The notes beneath the pieces are model-generated. The model was not told the DNA's origin and ran no database searches. It was given only the letters and a program-made list of their open reading frames with translations. Both the position numbers and the translations under genes were made by a program. A stretch of 63,808 nt of DNA from Thalassotalea_H castellviae (GTDB lineage: Bacteria; Pseudomonadota; Gammaproteobacteria; Enterobacterales; Alteromonadaceae), in contig NZ_JAVRIF010000014.1 of assembly GCF_031846185.1 (NCBI RefSeq), positions 1 through 63,808 on the forward strand, in the 5' to 3' direction. Each line of letters opens with the position of its first letter. Within the stretch, counting starts at the first letter, position 1. This document shows positions 35,953 through 44,868 of this stretch, piece after piece.

Positions 35953-37437
35953 TTACTCAAAAATATTGAGTTCATTCCAAAGTTCATCGACTTCACTTTT
36001 AACGCTCTCGTCCATTACTATGGGTTCGCCCCATTCTCGAGTGGTCTCACCTGGCCATTTATTGGTTGCATCCATCCCCATTTTTGACCCAAGTCCTGAA
36101 ACCGGTGAAGCAAAATCTAAGTAATCAATCGGGGTATTTTCAATTAATACAGTATCTCTACTAGGATCCATTCGAGTAGTCATCGCCCAGATAACGTCTT
36201 TCCAATCACGCGCATTAACATCGTCATCACAAACGATAACAAACTTAGTATACATAAATTGACGAAGGAAAGACCAAACGCCCATCATGACTCTTTTCGC
36301 ATGACCAGCATATTGTTTCTTAATAGTCACCACCGCTAATCGATAAGAGCAGCCTTCTGGTGGCAAATAAAAGTCCTGAATTTCTGGAAATTGTTTCTGC
36401 AAAATTGGGACAAATACTTCGTTAAGTGCAACACCTAAAATGGCCGGCTCATCAGGCGGTCGTCCGGTATAAGTACTGTGATAAATAGGGTCTTTTCGTT
36501 GGGTGATATGCGTTACAGTCATCACAGGAAAATTATCAACTTCATTATAATAACCGGTATGATCGCCGTATGGACCTTCAGGTGCCATTTCATTTGGATC
36601 AATATAACCTTCTAAAATAATTTCAGCCGTAGCTGGCACTTCTAAATCATTACTTATACATTTCGCGACTTCTGTTTTAGCTCCACGCAATAAACCTGCA
36701 AAAGCATATTCTGAAAGCGTATCCGGTACTGGCGTAACCGCCCCTAAAATAGTGGCAGGATCAGCACCTAAAGCAACAGAAACTGGATAATTTTTACCGG
36801 GATTTTCTTTTTTAAACTCTTGAAAGTCTAATGCACCGCCACGATGAGACAACCAACGCATGATAATTTTATTCTTAGCAATTAATTGTTGACGATAAAT
36901 ACCTAAATTTTGGCGTTCTTTATGAGGACCACGTGTTACCGTTAACCCCCAAGTAATAAGAGGAGCAACATCACCTGGCCAACAATTTTGAATCGGCAGC
37001 TGAGTTAAATCAACGTCATCACCGCTAAAAACGTGTTGCTGGCATAGCGGCTTTTTAATGACTTTTACCGGCATATTTAGCACTTGCTTATACAAAGGCA
37101 ACTTATCCATCGCATCGCGAAAACCTTTGGGGGGCTCAGGCTCTTTTAACGTGGCAAGCAACTTACCAACATCTCGTAGAGCATTTACATCTTCTTGCCC
37201 CATAGCTAAAGCAACTCGTTCTGGCGTACCAAATAGATTCGTTAAAACTGGTATTTTGCTTGGCTCGCCATGCTCATTTACTGGGTTTTCAAATAACAAT
37301 GCCGGACCTTCTTGCCGTAAGGTTCGATCACTGATCTCTGTCATTACTAAATGAGTAGATATTGGCTGCGTAATGCGCCTTAACTGACCCAATTTTTCGA
37401 GTTGGGCGATAAAATCTCTTAAATCACTGTATTTCAT
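35953..37437 (-). CDS. ubiD: 4-hydroxy-3-polyprenylbenzoate decarboxylase UbiD
   Basis: A 494-aa protein of E. coli UbiD length: it opens MKYSDLRDFIAQLEKLGQLRRI and has NLGIYRQQLIAKNKIIMRW, EYAFAGLLRGAKTEVAKC and the acidic EGPYGDHTGYYN region with the catalytic Glu and Arg. It decarboxylates the ubiquinone precursor using prenylated FMN; the partner gene ubiX is not in the window. Likely co-transcribed with fre. Confidence 0.96.
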   Translation of the reverse strand: MKYSDLRDFIAQLEKLGQLRRITQPISTHLVMTEISDRTLRQEGPALLFENPVNEHGEPSKIPVLTNLFGTPERVALAMGQEDVNALRDVGKLLATLKEPEPPKGFRDAMDKLPLYKQVLNMPVKVIKKPLCQQHVFSGDDVDLTQLPIQNCWPGDVAPLITWGLTVTRGPHKERQNLGIYRQQLIAKNKIIMRWLSHRGGALDFQEFKKENPGKNYPVSVALGADPATILGAVTPVPDTLSEYAFAGLLRGAKTEVAKCISNDLEVPATAEIILEGYIDPNEMAPEGPYGDHTGYYNEVDNFPVMTVTHITQRKDPIYHSTYTGRPPDEPAILGVALNEVFVPILQKQFPEIQDFYLPPEGCSYRLAVVTIKKQYAGHAKRVMMGVWSFLRQFMYTKFVIVCDDDVNARDWKDVIWAMTTRMDPSRDTVLIENTPIDYLDFASPVSGLGSKMGMDATNKWPGETTREWGEPIVMDESVKSEVDELWNELNIFE

Positions 37438-37518
37438 TATCGTTTTTACTGAGAAATTTTTCGTTATTATACTGATATGTACATTAAAGACATCATTATT
37501 AAAGAAACTTACGGGGAC

Positions 37519-38268
37519 TTACTCAGCAGAGCGCTGCATAACTGTTTGATAAGCTTTTGTTATTTTATCAACAACTTCATTTTCAGTTTGCTTACTTAAT
37601 GCAAAATATAGCGACGTTGAAAGCTGCTCTAAATGATAAAACGGTTTTATCGCTTGGCAGTCTACTTTCAAATGCAAACAAGACAATTGAAAACTAGAGT
37701 AATTCGACGGGAATAGATCTATTCGCCCTAATTTCAACATATTAATACTTTGTGATGGCTTACTGACTAAATATAAATTGTTAAATCCTTGCGAGATTAA
37801 GTACTGCTCAGTCGCGCTGCCGCGTATAACACCAATTTTATACTTCTTTAGTGACGCTAAAGTTACCGGTGACGTTAACTGCAAAGACTCCATACCTACC
37901 AAATAGTAATTTAAACGTAATACACTACCGATCCATTGAAACGACTCTTCTCGCTGGGGCGTTCGGGCTAATGAATATATCAAGGTATTTGGTTGAGTTA
38001 AGGCAACATTATAGGCTCTCGCCCATGGCAGCACTTCAATAGAATACGGAATTTCCGCTTCATCAAGCACTGATTTAACTAATTCAGTAGAAGGACCAAG
38101 CACTTTGCCATTTTCAAGATACTGAATAGGAAAAGAATCTTCTGTTACAACTCTTAATTGTACTTCAGGGTGCTCAGTTGCCTGCGAAAGTGGTTCTTGG
38201 GCGTATGAAAAACCAGCTGTTAATTGAACGAGAAACAGGAAAATACCACTTAGAAAGTTCCGTATCAT
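37519..38268 (-). CDS. Periplasmic solute-binding protein, SBP family 3-like
   Basis: A 249-aa exported protein: signal peptide ending FSYAQE near residue 24, then LRVVTEDSFPIQYLENGKVLGPS and YSIEVLPWARAY, features of family 3 extracellular solute-binding proteins often annotated as amino-acid ABC transporter proteins. No permease or ATPase gene is adjacent, so it may act as a stand-alone sensor or feed a transporter elsewhere. Stop lies 81 bases from ubiD's start region; the two probably have separate promoters. Confidence 0.82.
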   Translation of the reverse strand: MIRNFLSGIFLFLVQLTAGFSYAQEPLSQATEHPEVQLRVVTEDSFPIQYLENGKVLGPSTELVKSVLDEAEIPYSIEVLPWARAYNVALTQPNTLIYSLARTPQREESFQWIGSVLRLNYYLVGMESLQLTSPVTLASLKKYKIGVIRGSATEQYLISQGFNNLYLVSKPSQSINMLKLGRIDLFPSNYSSFQLSCLHLKVDCQAIKPFYHLEQLSTSLYFALSKQTENEVVDKITKAYQTVMQRSAE

Positions 38269-38444
38269 GTAAATTACCGCCGATTAGGGTTAAAAAAGGG
38301 GCATTCTATAATATCTGCAAACGATTGTCGTATGAAAAATGCACGAATTTTGCCCACTATATCTACCTCAAGTTTATATTGAAATAGATACGTTTAATAA
38401 AAGCATAGGGGTAATTTTGAAATTGACAACATTCTTAAGCAATA

Positions 38445-38476
38445 AAAAAGCGCTAGTCTTGCAACTAACGCTTTAA
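38445..38476 (-). terminator. Intrinsic terminator of rho
   Basis: On the minus strand AAAGCGTTAG and CTAGCGCTTT form a stem with one mismatch around TTGCAAGA, followed by a T-rich run, about 25 bases after the rho stop. Confidence 0.82.
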
Positions 38477-38501
38477 AAATAAAGACAAGGATTAAAACGG
38501 A

Positions 38502-39761
38502 TTATTTACGCTTCATCGAATCAAAGAAGTCATTATTCGTTTTAGTCATGGCAAGTTTATCAATCATAAACTCCATGGCATCAATTTCACCCATCTCATG
38601 GACAATTTTACGCAATATCCACATTTTTTGCAGCTCATCTGGCTTCGTTAATTTCTCTTCGCGACGTGTGCCACTACGGTTAAAATGAATAGCAGGGAAA
38701 ACACGTTTCTCAGCAATTTTACGAGAAAGGTGTAATTCCATGTTACCGGTACCTTTAAATTCTTCGTAAATCACTTCATCCATTTTAGAGCCAGTATCAA
38801 CTAAGGCAGTTGCGATAATCGTTAAGCTACCACCTTCTTCAATGTTACGTGCTGCACCAAAGAAACGTTTTGGACGATGCAATGCATTAGCATCAACACC
38901 ACCCGTCAATATTTTACCCGATGAAGGGATCACCGTATTATATGCACGCGCTAAACGTGTTATTGAATCAAGTAAAATAACAACATCTTTTTTATGTTCA
39001 ACTAAACGTTTAGCTTTTTCAATTACCATTTCAGCCACTTGAACGTGACGGTTTGCAGGTTCATCAAAAGTTGAAGCAACCACTTCACCTTTAACCAAAC
39101 GTTGCATCTCTGTAACTTCTTCAGGACGTTCATCAATCAGCAATACCATTAACTCACATTCTGGGTGGTTATAAGCAATACTTTGCGCGATATTTTGTAA
39201 GAGAAGCGTTTTACCTGCTTTCGGGGGCGCAACAATTAAACCACGTTGACCTTTACCAATAGGAGAAGCTAAATCTAATACACGAGCCGTAATATCTTCA
39301 GTAGAACCGTTGCCGCGTTCCATGGTGACTCGTTGATCAGGATGAATTGGTGTTAAGTTTTCGAAAAGGATTTTATTGCGAGAGTTTTCAGGTTTATCAA
39401 AGTTAACTTCATTAACTTTCAGTAAGGCAAAATATCGTTCGCCATCTTTAGGCGGGCGAATCTTGCCATGAATCGTATCACCCGTTCGCATACTAAAACG
39501 ACGAATTTGGCTTGGCGATACATAAATGTCATCCGGGCCGGCTAAATATGAAGAATCTGCTGATCGTAAAAAGCCAAAACCATCTTGAAGGATTTCAAGA
39601 ACACCACCACCAAAGATATCTTCGCCACTTTTAGCATGCGCTTTTAAAATAGCAAAAATTATATCTTGCTTACGATTTCGAGCAAGATGCTCAAGTTTCA
39701 TTGATTCAGCTAATTTTACAAGTTCACTGATGGATTTTTCTTTGAGTTCGGTAAGATTCAT
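38502..39761 (-). CDS. rho: Transcription termination factor Rho
   Basis: A 419-aa hexameric RNA-dependent ATPase, the same length as E. coli Rho and nearly colinear with it. N-terminal helix bundle, cold-shock RNA-binding fold (GFGFLRSADSSYLAGPDDIYVS), Walker A APPKAGKT near residue 178, Walker B ILLDSITRLARAYN, Q-loop and R-loop segments. The frame continues to 39803; ATG 39761 (MNLTELKEKS) matches the universal N-terminus. A 184-base leader separates it from the trxA terminator; Rho autoregulates through its leader in E. coli, and the same may apply. Confidence 0.98.
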   Translation of the reverse strand: MNLTELKEKSISELVKLAESMKLEHLARNRKQDIIFAILKAHAKSGEDIFGGGVLEILQDGFGFLRSADSSYLAGPDDIYVSPSQIRRFSMRTGDTIHGKIRPPKDGERYFALLKVNEVNFDKPENSRNKILFENLTPIHPDQRVTMERGNGSTEDITARVLDLASPIGKGQRGLIVAPPKAGKTLLLQNIAQSIAYNHPECELMVLLIDERPEEVTEMQRLVKGEVVASTFDEPANRHVQVAEMVIEKAKRLVEHKKDVVILLDSITRLARAYNTVIPSSGKILTGGVDANALHRPKRFFGAARNIEEGGSLTIIATALVDTGSKMDEVIYEEFKGTGNMELHLSRKIAEKRVFPAIHFNRSGTRREEKLTKPDELQKMWILRKIVHEMGEIDAMEFMIDKLAMTKTNNDFFDSMKRK

Positions 39762-39945
39762 ATTAGAGGTTCTTAGATGTTTAACGTTGTTTGATTTTGC
39801 CAATTTGGCATTGTGTTAATGGATAGAGTTTGAATTTAGAAATGTTATTTTCCGTTGAGGTATAAAGTTAGCACTAAATTCTCAGGAGGTAAAGTAACAA
39901 AAATTATCTCTGCTTATATTTAAGGTTAAGCAAAAGTCGGGTAAC

Positions 39946-39974
39946 AAAAAGGCTCGCATTGTACGAGCCTTTTT
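39946..39974 (-). terminator. Intrinsic terminator of trxA
   Basis: A perfect 11-bp stem, AAAAAGGCTCG / CGAGCCTTTTT, around a 7-base loop just beyond the trxA stop. It has T runs on both strands and may act in both directions. Confidence 0.93.
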
Positions 39975-39978
39975 ATCG

Positions 39979-40305
39979 TTATAAGTTGTTATCGATAAAC
40001 TCTTTTAATTGAGTTTTTGATAATGCACCCACTTTAGTATCAGCTACCGCACCGTCTTTAAACAATAATAGCGTTGGAATACCACGAATACCATATTTAG
40101 GTGGTGTAGCATCATTTTGATCTATGTTTAATTTACCAACAGTCACTTGACCTGCATATTCTTCTGCAATGTCATTTAGTAAAGGCGCGATCATTTTACA
40201 TGGACCACACCATTCAGCCCAAAAATCAACCAAAACTAAGCCTGATGCGGTTAATACATCAGCTTCAAAGCTGTCATCTGATAACTGAATAATTTTATCG
40301 CTCAT
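39979..40305 (-). CDS. trxA: Thioredoxin 1
   Basis: A 108-aa cytosolic thioredoxin: active site WAEWCGPCKMIAP near residues 29-41, cis-proline in IRGIPTLLLFKDG, conserved Asp26 in LVDFWAEW. It reduces disulfides of ribonucleotide reductase, methionine sulfoxide reductase and others. ATG 40305 (MSDKIIQLSD) has GGAGAGAAAA just upstream and fits the family; the frame extends eight codons further. Followed by its own terminator, ahead of rho as in E. coli; divergent from rhlB. Confidence 0.97.
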   Translation of the reverse strand: MSDKIIQLSDDSFEADVLTASGLVLVDFWAEWCGPCKMIAPLLNDIAEEYAGQVTVGKLNIDQNDATPPKYGIRGIPTLLLFKDGAVADTKVGALSKTQLKEFIDNNL

Positions 40306-40514
40306 TTTTCTCTCCGTTAATGGTGGCATTTATCGCCAAACTGATCAGGATTATACCCGCAACAAAATGAATTACCAATACTCTTGTATTTTATAAGCCA
40401 TCATGGCCAAATTAAGTGTTTTTTTTCACGTTAAAAACGGCTATTGTTAAAAATTATACCATCGTATTATCGAGACAGTATTTATTAACTAGATAACCTG
40501 TTAAGCTAAGCGCC

Positions 40515-41774
40515 ATGAATAATACACACTTATCAGATACAAAGTTCACAGAGCTTAATTTAGCGCCTCAAGTCGTTGCTGGATTAAATGCCATGGGCTT
40601 TGCACAATGCACAACCATACAAGCAAAATCTTTACCCGTATTACTTGAAGGCAAAGATATCGCCGGGCAAGCACAAACAGGTGAAGGTAAAACCATTGCC
40701 TTTTTAGCGGCAACCTTTCATCACTTATTACAAAAACCTGCGAAAGTTGAAAAACAGCCAAGAGCGTTAATAATGGCACCTACCCGCGAGCTTGCCATAC
40801 AAATTCATCGTGACGCGCTAGAAATGGCGAAAAGTACCGGACTTCGCTTAGGCGTTGTTTATGGTGGTGAAGGCTACGACAGCCAACGTCAAGAACTGGA
40901 AGCGGGTGTTGACATTTTAATTGGTACCTGTGGTCGATTACTCGATTATATGAAACAGGGCATATATAACTTAAGTAATATTGAAGTGGTCGTCTTAGAT
41001 GAAGCTGACCGTATGTTTGATTTAGGCTTTATTAAAGATATCCGTTACATGTTTAATCGCATGCCAGCAGCAACCGACCGTTTAAGTATGTTGTTTTCTG
41101 CAACCTTATCATTTCGGGTCAAAGAGCTTGCTTTTGAACACATGAACGACCCCGTTAGTGTTGAAGTTGAGCCTGAGCAAAAAACCAATTTACGTATTTC
41201 TGAAGAGCTTTTTTATCCTTCTAACGAAGATAAAATGAATTTACTACAAACGCTAATTGAAGAAGACTGGCCAGACAAAGCCATCATTTTTGCCAATACC
41301 AAACATAGTTGTGAAAATATTCATGCGCATTTAGCTGCAGATAATGTCCGAGTTGGTCTATTAACAGGCGATGTAGTCCAAAAACGTCGTTTAAAAATAT
41401 TAGAACAATTTACCAATGGACAGCTTGATGTTTTAGTGGCAACAGACGTCGCAGCTCGAGGTTTGCATATCCCACAAGTCACTCATGTCTTCAATTATGA
41501 TTTACCGGATGACTGCGAAGATTATGTTCACCGTATTGGTCGTACCGGTCGTGCAGGTGCAACCGGGCATGCAATTAGTTTTGCTTGTGAAGAATATGTC
41601 TTTAATTTGCCTGCTATTGAAACTTATATCGAGCATACATTACCGGTCAGTAAATATGATCATGAATCATTAATCACTGACTTTCCTAAACCTAAGCCTC
41701 GCCAACGTCGCCATAAACCACATAATAGTGGTCAAAATCGTGGTAGAACAGGTGGCAATCGCAATCGTAGATAA
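40515..41774 (+). CDS. rhlB: DEAD-box RNA helicase RhlB
   Basis: A 419-aa DEAD-box helicase with Q-motif (GFAQCTTIQAKSLP), AQTGEGKT, APTRELAIQ, DEAD, SAT and HRIGRTGRAG motifs and a basic Arg/Asn/Gly C-terminal tail that binds RNA. E. coli RhlB works in the RNase E degradosome. The motif I form AQTGEGKT is typical of RhlB. Position beside trxA/rho and before gppA matches E. coli; 12 bases separate it from gppA. Confidence 0.94.
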   Translation: MNNTHLSDTKFTELNLAPQVVAGLNAMGFAQCTTIQAKSLPVLLEGKDIAGQAQTGEGKTIAFLAATFHHLLQKPAKVEKQPRALIMAPTRELAIQIHRDALEMAKSTGLRLGVVYGGEGYDSQRQELEAGVDILIGTCGRLLDYMKQGIYNLSNIEVVVLDEADRMFDLGFIKDIRYMFNRMPAATDRLSMLFSATLSFRVKELAFEHMNDPVSVEVEPEQKTNLRISEELFYPSNEDKMNLLQTLIEEDWPDKAIIFANTKHSCENIHAHLAADNVRVGLLTGDVVQKRRLKILEQFTNGQLDVLVATDVAARGLHIPQVTHVFNYDLPDDCEDYVHRIGRTGRAGATGHAISFACEEYVFNLPAIETYIEHTLPVSKYDHESLITDFPKPKPRQRRHKPHNSGQNRGRTGGNRNRR

Positions 41775-41786
41775 CATTTAGGTGTA

Positions 41787-43298
41787 GTGTTGATCAGCAA
41801 AAACTCTGCCAGTTCACCTTTGTATGCCATCATAGATTTAGGCTCAAACAGCTTTCATATGATGATCACCCGACAACTTGCTGATAGTGTGCAAGTTGTC
41901 GATAAGGTTAAAAGAAAAGTCCGTTTAGCAGCAGGGCTAAACAGTGATAATCTTTTAAGTGAAGAAGCGATGGCTCGCGGCTTAGAATGCTTAAGTTTTT
42001 TTGCTGAACGTCTACAAGATATCCCCACTGAAAATGTTCGTATTGTCGCAACCGCCACGCTTCGACTCGCGCAAAATAGTCAACAGTTTATCAATCGCGC
42101 TAACAAAGTACTTGGTCAAGAAGTTCGGTTGATTTCAGGTGAACAAGAAGCGGAATTAATTTATCTCGGTGTAGCACATACCAGTTGCTGCCAAGAAAAA
42201 CGTTTTGTCATTGATATCGGTGGCGCAAGTACCGAACTTATTGTCGGTACGGCTCTTAAACCGACAAAAATATGTAGTCTTGATATAGGATGTGTCACCT
42301 TTAATCGTCAATATTTTTCCGATGGTTTACTCACGCAAGCAAACTTTAACCAAGCCATTCTTGCGGCGAAAGAAGTCTTATCGCCATTAATAGCACCTTA
42401 TTCATCGATAGGCTGGCAATCGGTTTTAGGCGGTTCAGGTACCATGCAAGCCTTAGCTGAAGTATTACTGTTTCAAAATAGACCCAGCATTATTTCTTAT
42501 AACTTTCTGAAAGAAATTCAACAGCAACTGATTGAAAATCAATCTGTCCAGCATATTAATATTGCGGGGTTAACCAGTGAAAGAACGCCGGTGATTGCCA
42601 GCGGTTTGTCGATATTAATTGCCATTTTTGAAAGCTTTGCCATTGAACAGTTACAGCTTTCTAGTGGCGCGTTACGAGAAGGTTTGCTGTATGAAATGCT
42701 GCCTTGTAATAAAAAAGTTAGTATCAGAAAACGTACCACACGTTCATTAATGCATAGATATCATGTTGACGAGCAACACGCGTATCGCGTCAAAGCTCAA
42801 GTTAAATCTCTTTTTCAAAGCTTATCTTCTGCATGGCAGTTAGATAAAGATAATAGTTATGAGTTACTACTAACGAGCTGTGACTTACATGAAATAGGTT
42901 TATTATTAGAATTTAAACATCACCAAAAACATAGTGCCTATATTATTGAAAATGCTGAATTACCCGGCTTTGATCAAGCAGATAGACAATTGCTTAAAGC
43001 GTTTGTCAAACTCTATAAAGGTGATATTGATATCAGCTTATTAAAACAATCGGTCACTGACAATCAAACCGCCGGCTACTTATTGGTGATATTGCGCTTA
43101 TCAATTATTTTATGTCGCTTAAGAAAAGACGATGTATTACCGCATTACCAATCATCTGTGGACGTAAATAACACGATAAATTTATGCTTACCAAAAGATT
43201 GGCTAGCTGAGCACCCTTTAATTGCGGATGAACTTGTTTCGGAAGAAAAACACTTAGCCACCTTAGGGCTAAGTGTGAATATTCAATGTAATATTTAA
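41787..43298 (+). CDS. gppA: Guanosine-5'-triphosphate,3'-diphosphate pyrophosphatase GppA (Ppx/GppA family)
   Basis: A 503-aa sugar-kinase/Hsp70-fold phosphatase. N-terminal AIIDLGSNSFHMMI, the phosphate loop FVIDIGGASTELIVG, and VLGGSGTMQAL mark the family, while the C-terminal HD-like helical domain completes it. It converts pppGpp to ppGpp and can hydrolyse polyphosphate. Assignment as GppA instead of Ppx rests on the rhlB neighbour. Translation starts at GTG 41787 after TTAGGTGTA. Convergent with ilvA. Confidence 0.9.
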   Translation: MLISKNSASSPLYAIIDLGSNSFHMMITRQLADSVQVVDKVKRKVRLAAGLNSDNLLSEEAMARGLECLSFFAERLQDIPTENVRIVATATLRLAQNSQQFINRANKVLGQEVRLISGEQEAELIYLGVAHTSCCQEKRFVIDIGGASTELIVGTALKPTKICSLDIGCVTFNRQYFSDGLLTQANFNQAILAAKEVLSPLIAPYSSIGWQSVLGGSGTMQALAEVLLFQNRPSIISYNFLKEIQQQLIENQSVQHINIAGLTSERTPVIASGLSILIAIFESFAIEQLQLSSGALREGLLYEMLPCNKKVSIRKRTTRSLMHRYHVDEQHAYRVKAQVKSLFQSLSSAWQLDKDNSYELLLTSCDLHEIGLLLEFKHHQKHSAYIIENAELPGFDQADRQLLKAFVKLYKGDIDISLLKQSVTDNQTAGYLLVILRLSIILCRLRKDDVLPHYQSSVDVNNTINLCLPKDWLAEHPLIADELVSEEKHLATLGLSVNIQCNI

Positions 43299-43320
43299 GC
43301 CAACAACAGCCTTGTTTTCA

Positions 43321-44868
43321 TTAGGACAGAAATGCTTGATAAGCTTCATTATCTGTTTCTTCCTGCCATTGATAACCCAAGTCTTTTAAATGATTAAAAA
43401 AGTCTAGCTGTTCGTCATTTTCTACTTCAAAGCCTGCTAACACTTGACCGAATGCGGCACCATGATTTCGATAATGAAATAAACTGATATTCCAATGTTC
43501 ACCTAACGTATCTAGAAATTTCTCCAACGCTCCTGGATATTCAGGAAACTGAAAGCGAAAAATTCGTTCTTGGCTATTGGTCGGATTTAACCCACCGATC
43601 ATATACCTAACATGTAATTTTGCTAATTCGTTTTCGGTTAAATCAGTCGCCTGATAGCTCTGTTGAGCCAACGAAGTTAATAGCTGATCTCGTTCTTGCT
43701 CGCCACCCGTTCTAACACCAACAAATATATTGGCGCTATTCTCTTTATTTTGAGCTGTGTGGCGATAATTAAATTCAGTGATCACTCGACCATTCAACGC
43801 ATGACAGAATTTTCGGAAACTGCCTTTTTCTTCAGGAATAGTCACGGCTAATACCGCTTCTTTTTGCTCGCCTAATTCACAACGCTCTGAGACATAGCGT
43901 AAGGTATGAAAATTCATGTTAGCACCAGATAGAATCGCCACTAACGATTCATCGCCGGTACTGGTTTTACAATATTTTTGTAATCCCGCTAATGATAACG
44001 CGCCTGCAGGTTCGGCAATGACACGAGTCTGTTCAAAAATATCTTTTATCGACGCACAAATTTCATCCGTATTTACCGTGATCACTTCATCACAATATTG
44101 TTGAATTAACTCAAAGGTATGTTTGCCAATGCGTTTTACTGCAACGCCATCAGCAAATAGGCCAACTTGCGCTAAATCGACAGGCTGCCCTGCCAACATT
44201 GCGGCTTGTAAACAAGCAGAATCTTCCGCTTCAACGCCAATCACTTTAATATTTGGTTGCAATTGCTTGAGATAAACAGCCATTCCAGCAAGTAATCCGC
44301 CGCCGCCTACAGGTACAAATACCACATCCGTTTTCGGTTGTTGTTGCAGCAACTCTTTCGCAACTGTACCTTGCCCAGCGATCACATCCTTATCGTCAAA
44401 TGGATGAATAATGGTTTTATTTTCACGCTCAGCATACTCAATTGAAGCCGCTTGTGCTTCATTAAAGCTTTTACCAACTAAACGAACGTCCGCGCCAAAA
44501 CGGCGAACGTTATCCACCTTAATATCTGGCGTAGTAATCGGCATAACTATGGTCGCTTTAATGCCTAACTTATGGGCAGCTAGTGCTAAACCTTGTGCAT
44601 GATTACCCGCAGACGCAGCAATCACGCCATGAATACATTGTGCTTCTTGCAAATTCGCTAGTTTATTATAGGCACCACGTAACTTAAAAGAATGAACCGG
44701 TTGTTGGTCTTCTCTTTTTAAGAAAATTTGGTTCCCTAAACGCGAAGATAATTTGGTTAAAGGCGTTAAATCTGTTTCAACCGCGACATCATAGACAGGG
44801 GCTAATAAAATACGGCGAAGGTATTCGAGTCCTTCGCCTTGCATTGTTTGACTTTCAGCTTCAGTCAT
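43321..44868 (-). CDS. ilvA: Biosynthetic threonine ammonia-lyase IlvA
   Basis: A 515-aa PLP enzyme making 2-oxobutanoate from threonine, the first step to isoleucine. The PLP lysine is in PVHSFKLRGAYNKL near residue 45, AASAGNHAQG and the glycine-rich VGGGGLLAGMAV follow, and two ACT-like regulatory domains occupy residues 325-510, predicting isoleucine feedback inhibition. ATG 44868 overlaps the ilvD stop by 8 bases, so the upstream extension of the frame is not the start. Last gene of the ilv operon. Confidence 0.96.
   Translation of the reverse strand: MTEAESQTMQGEGLEYLRRILLAPVYDVAVETDLTPLTKLSSRLGNQIFLKREDQQPVHSFKLRGAYNKLANLQEAQCIHGVIAASAGNHAQGLALAAHKLGIKATIVMPITTPDIKVDNVRRFGADVRLVGKSFNEAQAASIEYAERENKTIIHPFDDKDVIAGQGTVAKELLQQQPKTDVVFVPVGGGGLLAGMAVYLKQLQPNIKVIGVEAEDSACLQAAMLAGQPVDLAQVGLFADGVAVKRIGKHTFELIQQYCDEVITVNTDEICASIKDIFEQTRVIAEPAGALSLAGLQKYCKTSTGDESLVAILSGANMNFHTLRYVSERCELGEQKEAVLAVTIPEEKGSFRKFCHALNGRVITEFNYRHTAQNKENSANIFVGVRTGGEQERDQLLTSLAQQSYQATDLTENELAKLHVRYMIGGLNPTNSQERIFRFQFPEYPGALEKFLDTLGEHWNISLFHYRNHGAAFGQVLAGFEVENDEQLDFFNHLKDLGYQWQEETDNEAYQAFLS

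Noticed and set aside
38178..38387. 69-codon plus-strand frame over the start of the solute-binding gene
   Set aside because: Antisense to a signal peptide region; no support.
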